A model generated the notes under the pieces. That model saw only the letters and a program-made list of their open reading frames with translations. It was not told where the DNA came from and did no database searches. Made by a program: the position numbers and the translations under genes. Shown piece after piece: positions 1 through 7,200 of a DNA stretch of 37,299 nt (the first letter of the stretch is position 1; every line of letters starts with the position of its first letter). Source of the DNA: Gemmatimonadota bacterium (GTDB lineage Bacteria; Latescibacterota; UBA2968); assembly GCA_026705765.1 (NCBI GenBank), contig JAPPAB010000112.1, positions 1 to 37,299 of the forward strand, written 5' to 3'.

Positions 1-755
1 GGCCATGGTCGTCGTCTCGGCGGCAAGTTCCACATAATCGGGAAGATCGCGAAAGCGAAGCCGATCCAGAAAACAGGCTGGTTCATGAACCCGGCAGTGA
101 AAAATCCACGAGGTTCTTCGTCCGCCATGTTCATCGGCAGCTTCATCAGGGGGAAGGAGAGCCGCTCGTTCTCGACCCACTGCTTCCGGAAGATCGCGAC
201 CATACAATAGCAGAAGCAGGCGACCGCGCCTACGAGCGATAGACGCCAGGTCAACGGTATGAGCCAGGCTTTCCACGGGATCGAAGCACCGCGAGGGAGT
301 CCTTCGTAGAACCATTTGGCAGCCGTAATATCCGTTACGACTGCCCAATCGACGAGATATGGATGCAACTCGGTCGCCCAGCCGTTCTCGGATGATGGAA
401 AGTAATAGGGCGCACCGATGTTCGCGATCATGTGCGCCATGAAGTAGCTGGGTAGAGCCGATCCGATCAGGGCCATTGCAAAGATGACGAGAAGCTCGGC
501 TCTTGTGAGCATGGCCCCTGGGCGGATGGCCTGGATGACTTTGTTGAGGATGACAGCGATGATGAAGAAGGGAACCATCACGCCCCAGGGCAGATGGTCC
601 TGCGCCATTTTGGTCGTATGACCGATGTGACGCGTGTAGTGACCGCCCCAGGCCATGAAAATCACACACAGGGTACCCAGCGCAATGGATCGAGCCGTTA
701 TGGCGTGCCGAAGGGGACGAATCTCCGGTTCAGCTATGGGTTGTACCTCGGCCAA
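1..755 (-). CDS. Polytopic membrane protein, N-terminal part (DUF6785/DUF6784-like), truncated by window edge
   Basis: Reading the minus strand from 755 gives about 251 uninterrupted codons to the window edge. At least five hydrophobic segments are visible, the first near residues 20-38 (IALGTLCVIFMAW) and later ones around PWGVMVPFFIIAVI, ELLVIFAMALIGSALPSY, a long one near SLVGAVACFCYCMVAIF, and PVFWIGFAFAIFPIMW. The only good start is TTG at 755-753: it follows an in-frame TGA directly and has GGAGG six bases upstream, while the first in-frame ATG lies inside the first membrane helix. It sits 35 bases after the enolase-superfamily gene in the same direction, so it is probably the third gene of the SDR operon. 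The pattern resembles the large DUF6785-type transporter-like proteins of Planctomycetes and related phyla. That family name is from memory and tentative; substrate unknown. Confidence 0.7.
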   Translation of the reverse strand, partial: MAEVQPIAEPEIRPLRHAITARSIALGTLCVIFMAWGGHYTRHIGHTTKMAQDHLPWGVMVPFFIIAVILNKVIQAIRPGAMLTRAELLVIFAMALIGSALPSYFMAHMIANIGAPYYFPSSENGWATELHPYLVDWAVVTDITAAKWFYEGLPRGASIPWKAWLIPLTWRLSLVGAVACFCYCMVAIFRKQWVENERLSFPLMKLPMNMADEEPRGFFTAGFMNQPVFWIGFAFAIFPIMWNLPPRRRPW

Positions 756-790
756 TCAGAGCCTCCAGATCTATTGGTTCCACGAAGGCG

Positions 791-1942
791 TCAATTTATC
801 CGATACTTTTCCAGGGCATCCTCATCCAGTTCACATCCAAGTCCCGGCTTCGTTGGAACAATGGCTTCGCCTTTTTCAAATTGGATGCCATCCACTATCA
901 GGTCATCTTCTCGCGTCCAACTTCCGACAAAATCACTGGGCATAACGCAATTTCGCGGCACACTTGCCGCGTGCAGATAGGCCATTTCCATTACGCCAAG
1001 GTCATTTCCAGATCCATGCCAGCAGGGGATGCCCGCGGCATCGGCAATTGCCGCGTTTTGGACAAATTGCCACATGCTGCCCCCCAGATTGAAAATATCT
1101 ACTGCTTCCGCCTTGATTGCGTTGATGATGTCGTGGGGATTCGCCAGGTGCAGTGCGACCGGGATTGTGGTTGCCGCTCTTAGCTGACAATACCAATCCA
1201 GGTTCCATTTCGCCATTGGATCTTCGAGCACGCCGACATTGCCGACTGCTTCGAATTGTTTTGCCAATGCAATGGCTTCTGCCGGGCGATAAAATCTCTG
1301 ATTCGGATCGATTGTGCATTTGAACGATATATCTGTGGCTTCCAGAATTGCCTGGACACGAGCGACCATTGGTTCATCAGAGGTACACTTCATTTTTACA
1401 CCGTGAAATCCGCGTTCGTAACCGAGCCGCGCATTGAGGGCTGAGTCTTGGGGCGTTTGATGGCCGATCCAGTAATCCGCTGGCACGCGGTCTCTGTACG
1501 CACCGCCGAGCAGTTCGTGGACGGGGCAGCCTCGAATTTTGCCCACGATGTCAAAAATAGCCATTTCAAAGGCCTCGTAACCCGCGCCAGTTCCCCAGCC
1601 GGTCAAATTCTCCCAATCGCGCGTTCCTCCCCCATCTTCAGATACAACCGGATCCCTGAAAGGTATGACGGTGTTGCGATGGGTCGCGGCGTCTCTGAAT
1701 ACGTTTTGCAGGCTCAGTTTGAGAGGATCTCTTCCTTTGAGCTGGTTAAATCCCTGCTGAATTGCTTCTTCAGGCGTTCCGCGTGAAGTTTCTCCCAGTC
1801 CGTAAATCCCTTCATCGGTATTTAGCCTGATGATGTGTTTGGGAACCTGGTCCCAGCCGGCAGGACCGAATGATGCGCTGTGTACACGGCCGGGTATGGT
1901 TGGAACAACGACTATCATGATGTCGATGGATGCGATTTTCAT
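791..1942 (-). CDS. Enolase-superfamily (mandelate racemase/muconate lactonizing enzyme-like) protein with altered metal site
   Basis: 383 residues, the usual length for the family. The N-terminal capping domain is followed by a TIM barrel with a KxK motif (GVKMKC), first metal ligand Asp in CTIDPNQ, second ligand Glu in VLEDP, and a C-terminal His in CWHGSG. The expected third carboxylate (usually PIxxGE) is missing: the sequence reads IPVALHLANPHD. The Asp normally found in the next strand (QPD) is also replaced (DIFNLGG). It may therefore be a specialised dehydratase or racemase with non-standard metal ligands, or a non-catalytic member. The start at MKIASIDI is preferred over an ATG 14 codons upstream because the barrel family begins there and the longer start would overlap the SDR gene. 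It lies 22 bases downstream of the SDR gene, so the two probably share a transcript and a sugar-acid or polyol pathway. Confidence 0.88.
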   Translation of the reverse strand: MKIASIDIMIVVVPTIPGRVHSASFGPAGWDQVPKHIIRLNTDEGIYGLGETSRGTPEEAIQQGFNQLKGRDPLKLSLQNVFRDAATHRNTVIPFRDPVVSEDGGGTRDWENLTGWGTGAGYEAFEMAIFDIVGKIRGCPVHELLGGAYRDRVPADYWIGHQTPQDSALNARLGYERGFHGVKMKCTSDEPMVARVQAILEATDISFKCTIDPNQRFYRPAEAIALAKQFEAVGNVGVLEDPMAKWNLDWYCQLRAATTIPVALHLANPHDIINAIKAEAVDIFNLGGSMWQFVQNAAIADAAGIPCWHGSGNDLGVMEMAYLHAASVPRNCVMPSDFVGSWTREDDLIVDGIQFEKGEAIVPTKPGLGCELDEDALEKYRIN

Positions 1943-1964
1943 GGCGTTTTTCTCATAGTGATGC

Positions 1965-2708
1965 CTATATGCTCCGCCCGCCATCTACAATGAGGTTTTC
2001 CCCCGTGACAAAGGGGCTGAGGATGAGTCCGAGGATGGCGTCGGCACAGTCTTCACCGGTTGCGACGCGGCCCATTGGCGTGGCTTCCAGGTGGAGTTTG
2101 CGGAAGGCGTCCCAGCCGATTCCCCAGCGCGTATCGACAAAGCCCGGGGAGATGGCGTTGACCTGAATATCGGGGGCTTGACTGGTTGCCAGGGAATTCG
2201 TCAGGCAGATCAGTGCGGCTTTGGATGCGGAATAGGCAATTGAACTGCCCTTTCCAGAGATACCGGAGATGGAGGCGACGTTGACGATGCACCCACCGCC
2301 ACTTTCTTTCATTTTTGGAATTGCTGCTCTGGCTGCAAAGAAGGCGCCCTTTACGTTGACGGCCATCGCGCGATCCCAATCGTCCTCTTTCAGATTTTCT
2401 AGGTCTTCCAGCGGCACGAACCGCGTCATGCCCGCGCTGTTGACGAGAATGTCGAGGCGGCCGAGTTCATCGACTACGCGCTCTACCATTTGCCGAACGG
2501 CTGAGTCGTCAGATACGTCTGCCTTGACAGCGATGGCTTTGCGACCCAGTGCTTCGATATCCGCACAGGTTTTGTTGGCGTCATCTTCAGATCGACTGTA
2601 GTTGACGGCGACGTCTGCGCCTTCTGTGGCGAATAGCAGCGACGCCGCGCGACCGATGCCCGTTCCTCCTCCAGTGACAAGTGCTACTTTGCCATCGAGT
2701 TTTCCCAT
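1965..2708 (-). CDS. Short-chain dehydrogenase/reductase (SDR)
   Basis: 247 residues, a classical SDR with a Rossmann fold for NAD(P)H. Visible motifs are TGGGTGIG at 12-19, NSAG at 90-93 (variant of NNAG), catalytic Ser146 in NVASISG, and Tyr159/Lys163 in YSASK. The C-terminal NLIVDGG is typical of 3-oxoacyl-ACP reductase/glucose dehydrogenase-like SDRs, which are named poorly by sequence alone. The start is ATG 2708 with AAGGAGA seven bases upstream; a longer in-frame ATG at 2768 has no such site and would run into the promoter. It is the first gene of a minus-strand operon with the enolase-superfamily protein and a membrane protein, so a role in oxidising or reducing a sugar, sugar acid or polyol is likely. 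Confidence 0.93.
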   Translation of the reverse strand: MGKLDGKVALVTGGGTGIGRAASLLFATEGADVAVNYSRSEDDANKTCADIEALGRKAIAVKADVSDDSAVRQMVERVVDELGRLDILVNSAGMTRFVPLEDLENLKEDDWDRAMAVNVKGAFFAARAAIPKMKESGGGCIVNVASISGISGKGSSIAYSASKAALICLTNSLATSQAPDIQVNAISPGFVDTRWGIGWDAFRKLHLEATPMGRVATGEDCADAILGLILSPFVTGENLIVDGGRSI

Positions 2709-2745
2709 GGTGTCTCCTTTTAATATTGTGTGTATAAAATCGCTT

Positions 2746-2775
2746 AAATTAGGCGAAGATATACCCAAATGTCAA
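2746..2775 (-). promoter_or_regulatory. Putative sigma70-type promoter of the SDR operon
   Basis: On the minus strand a perfect TTGACA (2775-2770) is followed after 18 bases by TAATTT (2751-2746). The -10 match is only fair. Transcription would start about 30 bases upstream of the SDR ribosome binding site. The rest of the 231-base divergent gap 2709-2939 is AT-rich and must also hold the promoter of the plus-strand PhyH gene, which I could not place convincingly. Confidence 0.4.
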
Positions 2776-2939
2776 TTGGGTTTTTACTGATCCTTAGTTT
2801 TGGTAGTATATGCGAAAAGGTGAGTATATTAAAGTGGAAATTGACGTCGTTCGATTCTGATGCGGCGTCTTTTTTTATTTTATTTTTTAAATTTGATACC
2901 ATATTGGGATTACAAGACAAGACCACAGGAGATTTGGCT

Positions 2940-3719
2940 ATGACCCCCGAAGAAAAATTCATGTTTGACCTCGAAGGTTATCTCGTCGTCAGAAATGTGC
3001 TCTCCAAAGAGGAAGTTGATCAATGCAATGAAGTTGCAGACCGCATCGCGCGCGACCAGTTTGAAATCTATCGAGACGATGGGCTAAAACTCGCTCGAAA
3101 TATCACGCTGTGGGATCCCTGCGTTCAGAGTCTCATGGACCATCCCAAAATTATTCCTTATTTGATCGAACTTTTGGGACCGAGTATCCACTTTGATCAG
3201 GATTATTGCATTTTTTTGGATAAAGGCGGTTCCAAAGGTCCGTTGCACGCCGGTACGATGAAATCGAAAACGGAATTATTCCCATTCTTTTACACGTATC
3301 ACGACGGCATCATGCGCAATGGTTTGACAACACTGGTCTATGCGCTCACGCCCGTGCGAAAGGGCGATGGTGGTTTTTGCTGTATTCCAGGCTCGCACAA
3401 GTCCAACTTTCAACTCGACATCCCCGAGGATGTTATGTATTTCAGACGGCCCGCCCATTACGTCGTACAACCCGAATTAGAGCCGGGTGACCTGATCATT
3501 TTTACGGAGGCGACAGTACACGGCACTATGCCCTGGACAGCCAATCACGAACGCCGGTCATTTCTCTTTAAATACAATCCCGGGAATACGATTTCATGGG
3601 CGAATTATTACAATATAGATGATTACGATCACTTGACTGAGAACCAAAAGCGCATGATGTCGCCGCCGGGGGGCCATGGGCCAACGAAGCCTCCAAGGGC
3701 CAATGTCATTGCGCCATGA
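2940..3719 (+). CDS. Phytanoyl-CoA dioxygenase (PhyH)-like protein with HxG in place of HxD
   Basis: 259 residues with the PhyH jelly-roll pattern of Fe(II)/2-oxoglutarate enzymes: an N-terminal helix (DLEGYLVVRNVLS), GFCCIPGSHKS in the core, EPGDLIIFTEATVHGTMPW with distal His194, and Arg205/206 for 2-oxoglutarate. The position that normally reads WHxD reads LHAG, so His103 is present but the iron-binding Asp is Gly105. In Fe/2OG halogenases such as SyrB2 and WelO5 the same Asp is Ala or Gly, leaving room for halide, but this can also mark inactive or divergent PhyH members. The start ATG 2940 has AGGAGA upstream and a normal PhyH N-terminus; the frame is open further upstream to 2769 but that stretch is low-complexity. 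An alcohol dehydrogenase follows after 18 bases. Confidence 0.85.
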   Translation: MTPEEKFMFDLEGYLVVRNVLSKEEVDQCNEVADRIARDQFEIYRDDGLKLARNITLWDPCVQSLMDHPKIIPYLIELLGPSIHFDQDYCIFLDKGGSKGPLHAGTMKSKTELFPFFYTYHDGIMRNGLTTLVYALTPVRKGDGGFCCIPGSHKSNFQLDIPEDVMYFRRPAHYVVQPELEPGDLIIFTEATVHGTMPWTANHERRSFLFKYNPGNTISWANYYNIDDYDHLTENQKRMMSPPGGHGPTKPPRANVIAP

Positions 3720-3737
3720 TACACAAGGGAGGTGGCG

Positions 3738-4730
3738 ATGAAAGCAGCTATTTATTGCGGTCCGCATGATATTCAGGTGGCAGATGTGCCAGAGCCTGAG
3801 ATCAATGCAAATGAGATTCTGGTGAGGGTGAAGGCGTGTGGGATCTGTGGGTCGGATCTGCACGCTTATCGCATCGGGCTGTTTGAAGATTCTTTGGGAC
3901 GTCCGATAGAGAAGGGCCTCATCATGGGGCACGAGTTTAGCGGTGAGGTTGTAGAAACGGGGCGAGATGTGCAGCGGTTTCGGGTGGGCGATCACATTTC
4001 TGGTGGGGGATTGGGCGGGTTTGCCGAATATCTTCCCCTGGAAGTCAATCCCGAGCGTCCCTATAAGTTGCCCAAAACCATCAGCTTTGAAGAGGGCGCG
4101 ATGATGGAGCCGCTCGCCACGTCGATACACGCAGTGGGCCTGGCAAAACCCCTTGAAGGGGAAACCGTTGTTATTCTGGGGGTTGGGATTATTGGGTTGG
4201 GATGTATTCAGGTCATTCGGGCAACGGCGGGCGGGCGCATTATTGCGGTTGATACGTCGCCAAAACGGCTGGCTATGGCGCGCCAGTTGGGTGCAGATGA
4301 GATCGTGAATTTGACAGAGGTAGATCCCGTGGAAGCTGTTATTGAACTCACGGGTGGTGAGAGACCTGTGGAAAGATTCGGGGCGCGGGGAGGAAATGCC
4401 GATGTGGTGATCGATTCTGCTGGCGCGAAAGCCTCGCCGAATCAGGGGTTGACGATGCTAAAACAACAAAATGGCCGCCTCGTTCCCGTCGCATTATTCG
4501 AAGATCAACCCGAACTCGATTTTAACCAGGTGGTGCGCAAGCAGGTGACGCTTCAAGGGTCCTGGTCATGGACTCCCGATGACTACAGGCGGGGGATTGA
4601 ACTCGTCAGGACCGGGAAAATTGATCGGAAACCACTCGTTTCACACGCCTTTCCACTCGATCAAGCACCCGAAGCATTTGCGACACAGGCAAAGCCAGGT
4701 GCTGCGATCAAAACCTTGATAAAACCGTAA
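3738..4730 (+). CDS. Zinc-type alcohol dehydrogenase (MDR family, sorbitol/threonine dehydrogenase-like)
   Basis: 330 residues. The GroES-like domain has catalytic zinc Cys37 in CGICGSDLH, His65-Glu66 in GHEFSGE and Glu124 in MMEPLA. The Rossmann domain has GVGIIG at 148-153. The four-cysteine structural zinc lobe expected near residues 90-115 is absent (the sequence there is GGGLGGFAEYLPLEVN), so it is a shortened member of the polyol dehydrogenase branch. The substrate is probably a sugar alcohol, sugar or hydroxy acid with NAD(P). The start ATG 3738 is chosen because AAGGGAGG lies six bases upstream; the GTG at 3732 overlaps that site. It is co-directional with the PhyH gene, and its stop abuts the end of the convergent gene at 4731 with no gap. 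Confidence 0.92.
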   Translation: MKAAIYCGPHDIQVADVPEPEINANEILVRVKACGICGSDLHAYRIGLFEDSLGRPIEKGLIMGHEFSGEVVETGRDVQRFRVGDHISGGGLGGFAEYLPLEVNPERPYKLPKTISFEEGAMMEPLATSIHAVGLAKPLEGETVVILGVGIIGLGCIQVIRATAGGRIIAVDTSPKRLAMARQLGADEIVNLTEVDPVEAVIELTGGERPVERFGARGGNADVVIDSAGAKASPNQGLTMLKQQNGRLVPVALFEDQPELDFNQVVRKQVTLQGSWSWTPDDYRRGIELVRTGKIDRKPLVSHAFPLDQAPEAFATQAKPGAAIKTLIKP

Positions 4731-5429
4731 TTAAATGAGTTCAATATCGCGCAAGATCCAGGACAAGAGCGTAAATGTGACAAAGATGGGGCGCTTTTGT
4801 GAATCGAATACATAGTGGATGGGCAGTGTGCCGTATCCCGTGTGACGAAAAGAGAAGAGGGATTGGTCCCTATGTGTGGGACCGTGAAGTAGCTGATTTG
4901 TTTTACAGTACGTAAGTTCGTCGATGGTTGTAAATGTTTCGTCCAGGGGAGTGGCGCGATTGGCGAGCGCAAAGGGGAGGATCCATTGACACGATATGGG
5001 GGTATTCACTGAGAGACTCTTTTTGCCCGCTGTGCCGTTCATTTCTATGGTCGCGTCCCGAACTGTGCCATGAATGAGCAGGCGTTTATCCGGTGTTTCT
5101 GCCTGGTACCAGGTGAGTTTCCAGTCCTGAATTGATTCACCAATGCGCTCATCCCGCGCTGTTGTGACGGTTGCTTTGTAAATTTCCCGTCCACCGCCAT
5201 TGCGTTTTTCAACGATCTGGTATTCTGCGCCGTTCTCTTTGTTGTAGCGCGAGATTTCCACTGTTCCTATTGGTCTGTCGTCGGTCAAACCGTCGAGGTG
5301 TGTTTTTGTCCACTGTAGAATTTCATAGGTCAATTTGCAATCGAAATCCAATTGAGCGGTTTGTTCTGGGGTATTGTAGTTTTGCAATTGCCCGGCTATT
5401 GCGTTGAGTTCGGCTGGTATGGTGTTCAT
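4731..5429 (-). CDS. Protein of unknown function coupled to sulfatase
   Basis: 232 residues, no signal peptide or membrane segment. The sequence looks like a beta-rich soluble protein, with alternating strands such as RPIGTVEISRY, YQIVEKRNGG, KRLLIHGTVRD and TIEMNG. I do not recognise a family. ATG 5429 overlaps the sulfatase stop as ATGA and is preceded by GGAGGTGGG, so the two are translationally coupled and the protein probably works with the sulfatase or on the same substrate. An in-frame ATG seven codons upstream lies inside the sulfatase and lacks a binding site. The gene ends exactly where the convergent alcohol dehydrogenase ends. Confidence 0.82.
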   Translation of the reverse strand: MNTIPAELNAIAGQLQNYNTPEQTAQLDFDCKLTYEILQWTKTHLDGLTDDRPIGTVEISRYNKENGAEYQIVEKRNGGGREIYKATVTTARDERIGESIQDWKLTWYQAETPDKRLLIHGTVRDATIEMNGTAGKKSLSVNTPISCQWILPFALANRATPLDETFTTIDELTYCKTNQLLHGPTHRDQSLFSFRHTGYGTLPIHYVFDSQKRPIFVTFTLLSWILRDIELI

Positions 5430-6736
5430 GATCCCACCTCCTCTGTCCATCCATTTCCACGTTTGAGATTTTCCATTCTCTCTTCTCTTATTCGATCTCT
5501 TTCCCCCGTTTTATCAGGTCCGCTATAGGGTGTGACGGTGTTTGCGTATTCGGCGAGGTGTGTGGCGTGTTTGTGCTTGACGTCATCAAAGCCGGGTTCT
5601 GATGCGAGATTGTGTTTTTCCAGGGGATCGTTTGCTAAGTCGTAGAGGGTGTGCTGTCCCGAGTCGTAGAGGATGGATTTGTACTGGTCGTCGCGAATGG
5701 CGATTGCACTCGCGTTTTCTCCTATGACGCTTTCCCGCCATGCGATGTCGTCGTTTCCTTCGAGGTGTGGGCGCAGGCTATTTCCATAGGTGGTGTCGGG
5801 CAGGGGAGGTGCGCTGGCGTAATCGCAGATTGTAGCGGGGATATCCACGCCCGATATGAAGTGCGTATCGTTTTGCCCATTGGGGATGCTGCCGGGTTGC
5901 GAAATAACGAGTGGGACTGCCCAGGCTTCTTCTTCAAAAAAGCCTTTCAATACTCTTCGATGATGCCCAGAGCCTTCGCCGTGGTCGGCGGTAAAGATGA
6001 TGAGGGTGTTTTCAATGAGGCCGTTGTTCTCCAATGTGTCGTAGATCAATCCGATCTGAGCGTCAACAGTTTCTACCATTCGGTAACACTGATAGATGTA
6101 ATATCGCCAGTCTGTTTCCGACCAGTGGCCGACCCGGTGTTTCTGGTTTGGCGGCATGAGACTGATTTCGAAGTTGCCGGGTAAATCGGGCAAATCGGAC
6201 AACTGAGGTTTCATGCCGTATTTTCCCACGGGTCCGCTGACGCCGCAGACATAACAGCAGTCGTGTGGGTTCAGGAGGCCGACGGAGAGGAAGAAGGGTC
6301 GGTCGTCATTTGCGTGTTCGGCGATATATTGTGCTGCTGCTCTGGCAGAGCCAGAGTCTTGCAGTTCTCCGTAGGGGTGTCTGCCGTAGATCACGTCAAA
6401 GCTGTTGGCCACATCTCGTCCCGTGACATGCCATTTGCCGGAATACACGCAGTTGTAATCGGTGTGTTTGGTCAACCACTGGCCGAGGTCGGGCAGGTTG
6501 GGATCGATGGGAAACGGATTGCTGATAACGCCGTGTTCAACAGACATGCGTCCGGTGTACCAACTCGCGCGTGCAGGACAGCAGACGGGGTTGGCGCTGT
6601 AGGATCGCCTGAAAGATATGCCTTCTGAGATCAGGCGGTCCATGTTGGGCGTTGACACGTCTCGATTTCCATAGGCGGATATCGCGAGGTGATGCTGCTG
6701 ATCCGTGTGGATAAATACAATATTGGGTTGGCTCAT
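5426..6736 (-). CDS. Type I sulfatase (formylglycine-dependent arylsulfatase family)
   Basis: 436 residues. The N-terminus NIVFIHTDQQ supplies metal-binding Asp12. The sulfatase signature is C52-C-P-A-R56 followed by ASWYTGR, so Cys52 would be converted to formylglycine. FTADHGEGSGHH near residue 250 gives the second metal-binding and catalytic cluster. There is no signal peptide, so it would act in the cytoplasm, which fits hydrolysis of small sulfated sugars or choline-sulfate-like esters after import. The start ATG 6736 has TAGGAGAA upstream. It is the first gene of a two-gene minus operon; no formylglycine-generating enzyme is encoded in the window. Confidence 0.93.
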   Translation of the reverse strand: MSQPNIVFIHTDQQHHLAISAYGNRDVSTPNMDRLISEGISFRRSYSANPVCCPARASWYTGRMSVEHGVISNPFPIDPNLPDLGQWLTKHTDYNCVYSGKWHVTGRDVANSFDVIYGRHPYGELQDSGSARAAAQYIAEHANDDRPFFLSVGLLNPHDCCYVCGVSGPVGKYGMKPQLSDLPDLPGNFEISLMPPNQKHRVGHWSETDWRYYIYQCYRMVETVDAQIGLIYDTLENNGLIENTLIIFTADHGEGSGHHRRVLKGFFEEEAWAVPLVISQPGSIPNGQNDTHFISGVDIPATICDYASAPPLPDTTYGNSLRPHLEGNDDIAWRESVIGENASAIAIRDDQYKSILYDSGQHTLYDLANDPLEKHNLASEPGFDDVKHKHATHLAEYANTVTPYSGPDKTGERDRIREERMENLKRGNGWTEEVGS

Positions 6737-6862
6737 TTTTTCTCCTATTTTTTTCTACAGAGCGGCGAAGGGCAGTGCCGTCACACCGGGACCGAGTGGG
6801 CGGTAATTTGTGGTCGATTGCGTATCGGGTTTCGTTTGGGACGGTTCGCAAAGTGGAAAATG

Positions 6863-6877
6863 TGCATTTGAAATGCA
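6863..6877. promoter_or_regulatory. 15-bp palindrome, possible operator
   Basis: TGCATTTGAAATGCA is a perfect inverted repeat (7-base arms, one central base) in the 244-base divergent gap between the sulfatase operon and the DUF2007-like gene. A minus-strand TTGACA lies just beside it (6886-6881), so the palindrome occupies the spacer of a potential sulfatase promoter, although the -10 there (ACATTT) is poor. A repressor or activator site is a reasonable guess. Confidence 0.35.
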
Positions 6878-6919
6878 TATTGTCAACTTAAAACGAGACA
6901 TCTTGTGATTATTTTTTGT

Positions 6920-6948
6920 CTGACAGATCAATTCTGGTTGTGTATTTT
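6920..6948 (+). promoter_or_regulatory. Putative promoter for DUF2007/ABC operon
   Basis: CTGACA (6920-6925), a 17-base spacer and TATTTT (6943-6948) lie 33 bases upstream of the first start codon of the plus-strand operon. Match to sigma70 consensus is 5/6 and 4/6. Confidence 0.42.
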
Positions 6949-6980
6949 GTGCTGACTACCCATAACATGAGAAATTCGAG

Positions 6981-7187
6981 ATGAGTTATCGAGAACCTCT
7001 TGTAACTGTTATCACCGCAACAAATCCCGGTTTGCTCGCGGTGATCAAATCCGTGCTTGACGATGCTGAGATCCCCTGTATCACCCGGGGCGAGGGATTT
7101 CAAACCCTGTACGCGGCGGGACATGTTGACGTGCTGGTATTTGAAAGCGATGCCGAAGAAGCCAGGGCACTGTTGAAAAATCTGTAA
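6981..7187 (+). CDS. DUF2007-like small protein (putative signal-transducing protein)
   Basis: 68 residues. The layout VTVITATNPGLLAVIKSVLDDAEIPC, a middle Gly-rich turn, then VDVLVFESDAEEARALL matches the small ferredoxin-like DUF2007 domain, in which the first strand and helix sense position along a protein and the last strand ends with an ARALL helix. The biochemical role of DUF2007 is not established. The Shine-Dalgarno is weak, but the gene is 13 bases from the ABC exporter and probably shares its transcript. Confidence 0.75.
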   Translation: MSYREPLVTVITATNPGLLAVIKSVLDDAEIPCITRGEGFQTLYAAGHVDVLVFESDAEEARALLKNL

Positions 7188-7200
7188 AGAAGGATTTTAT

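Noticed and set aside
594-980. Plus-strand open frames of 96-128 codons at 594-980
   Set aside because: They are antisense to the membrane protein and enolase-superfamily genes, and have no family-like composition or binding site.
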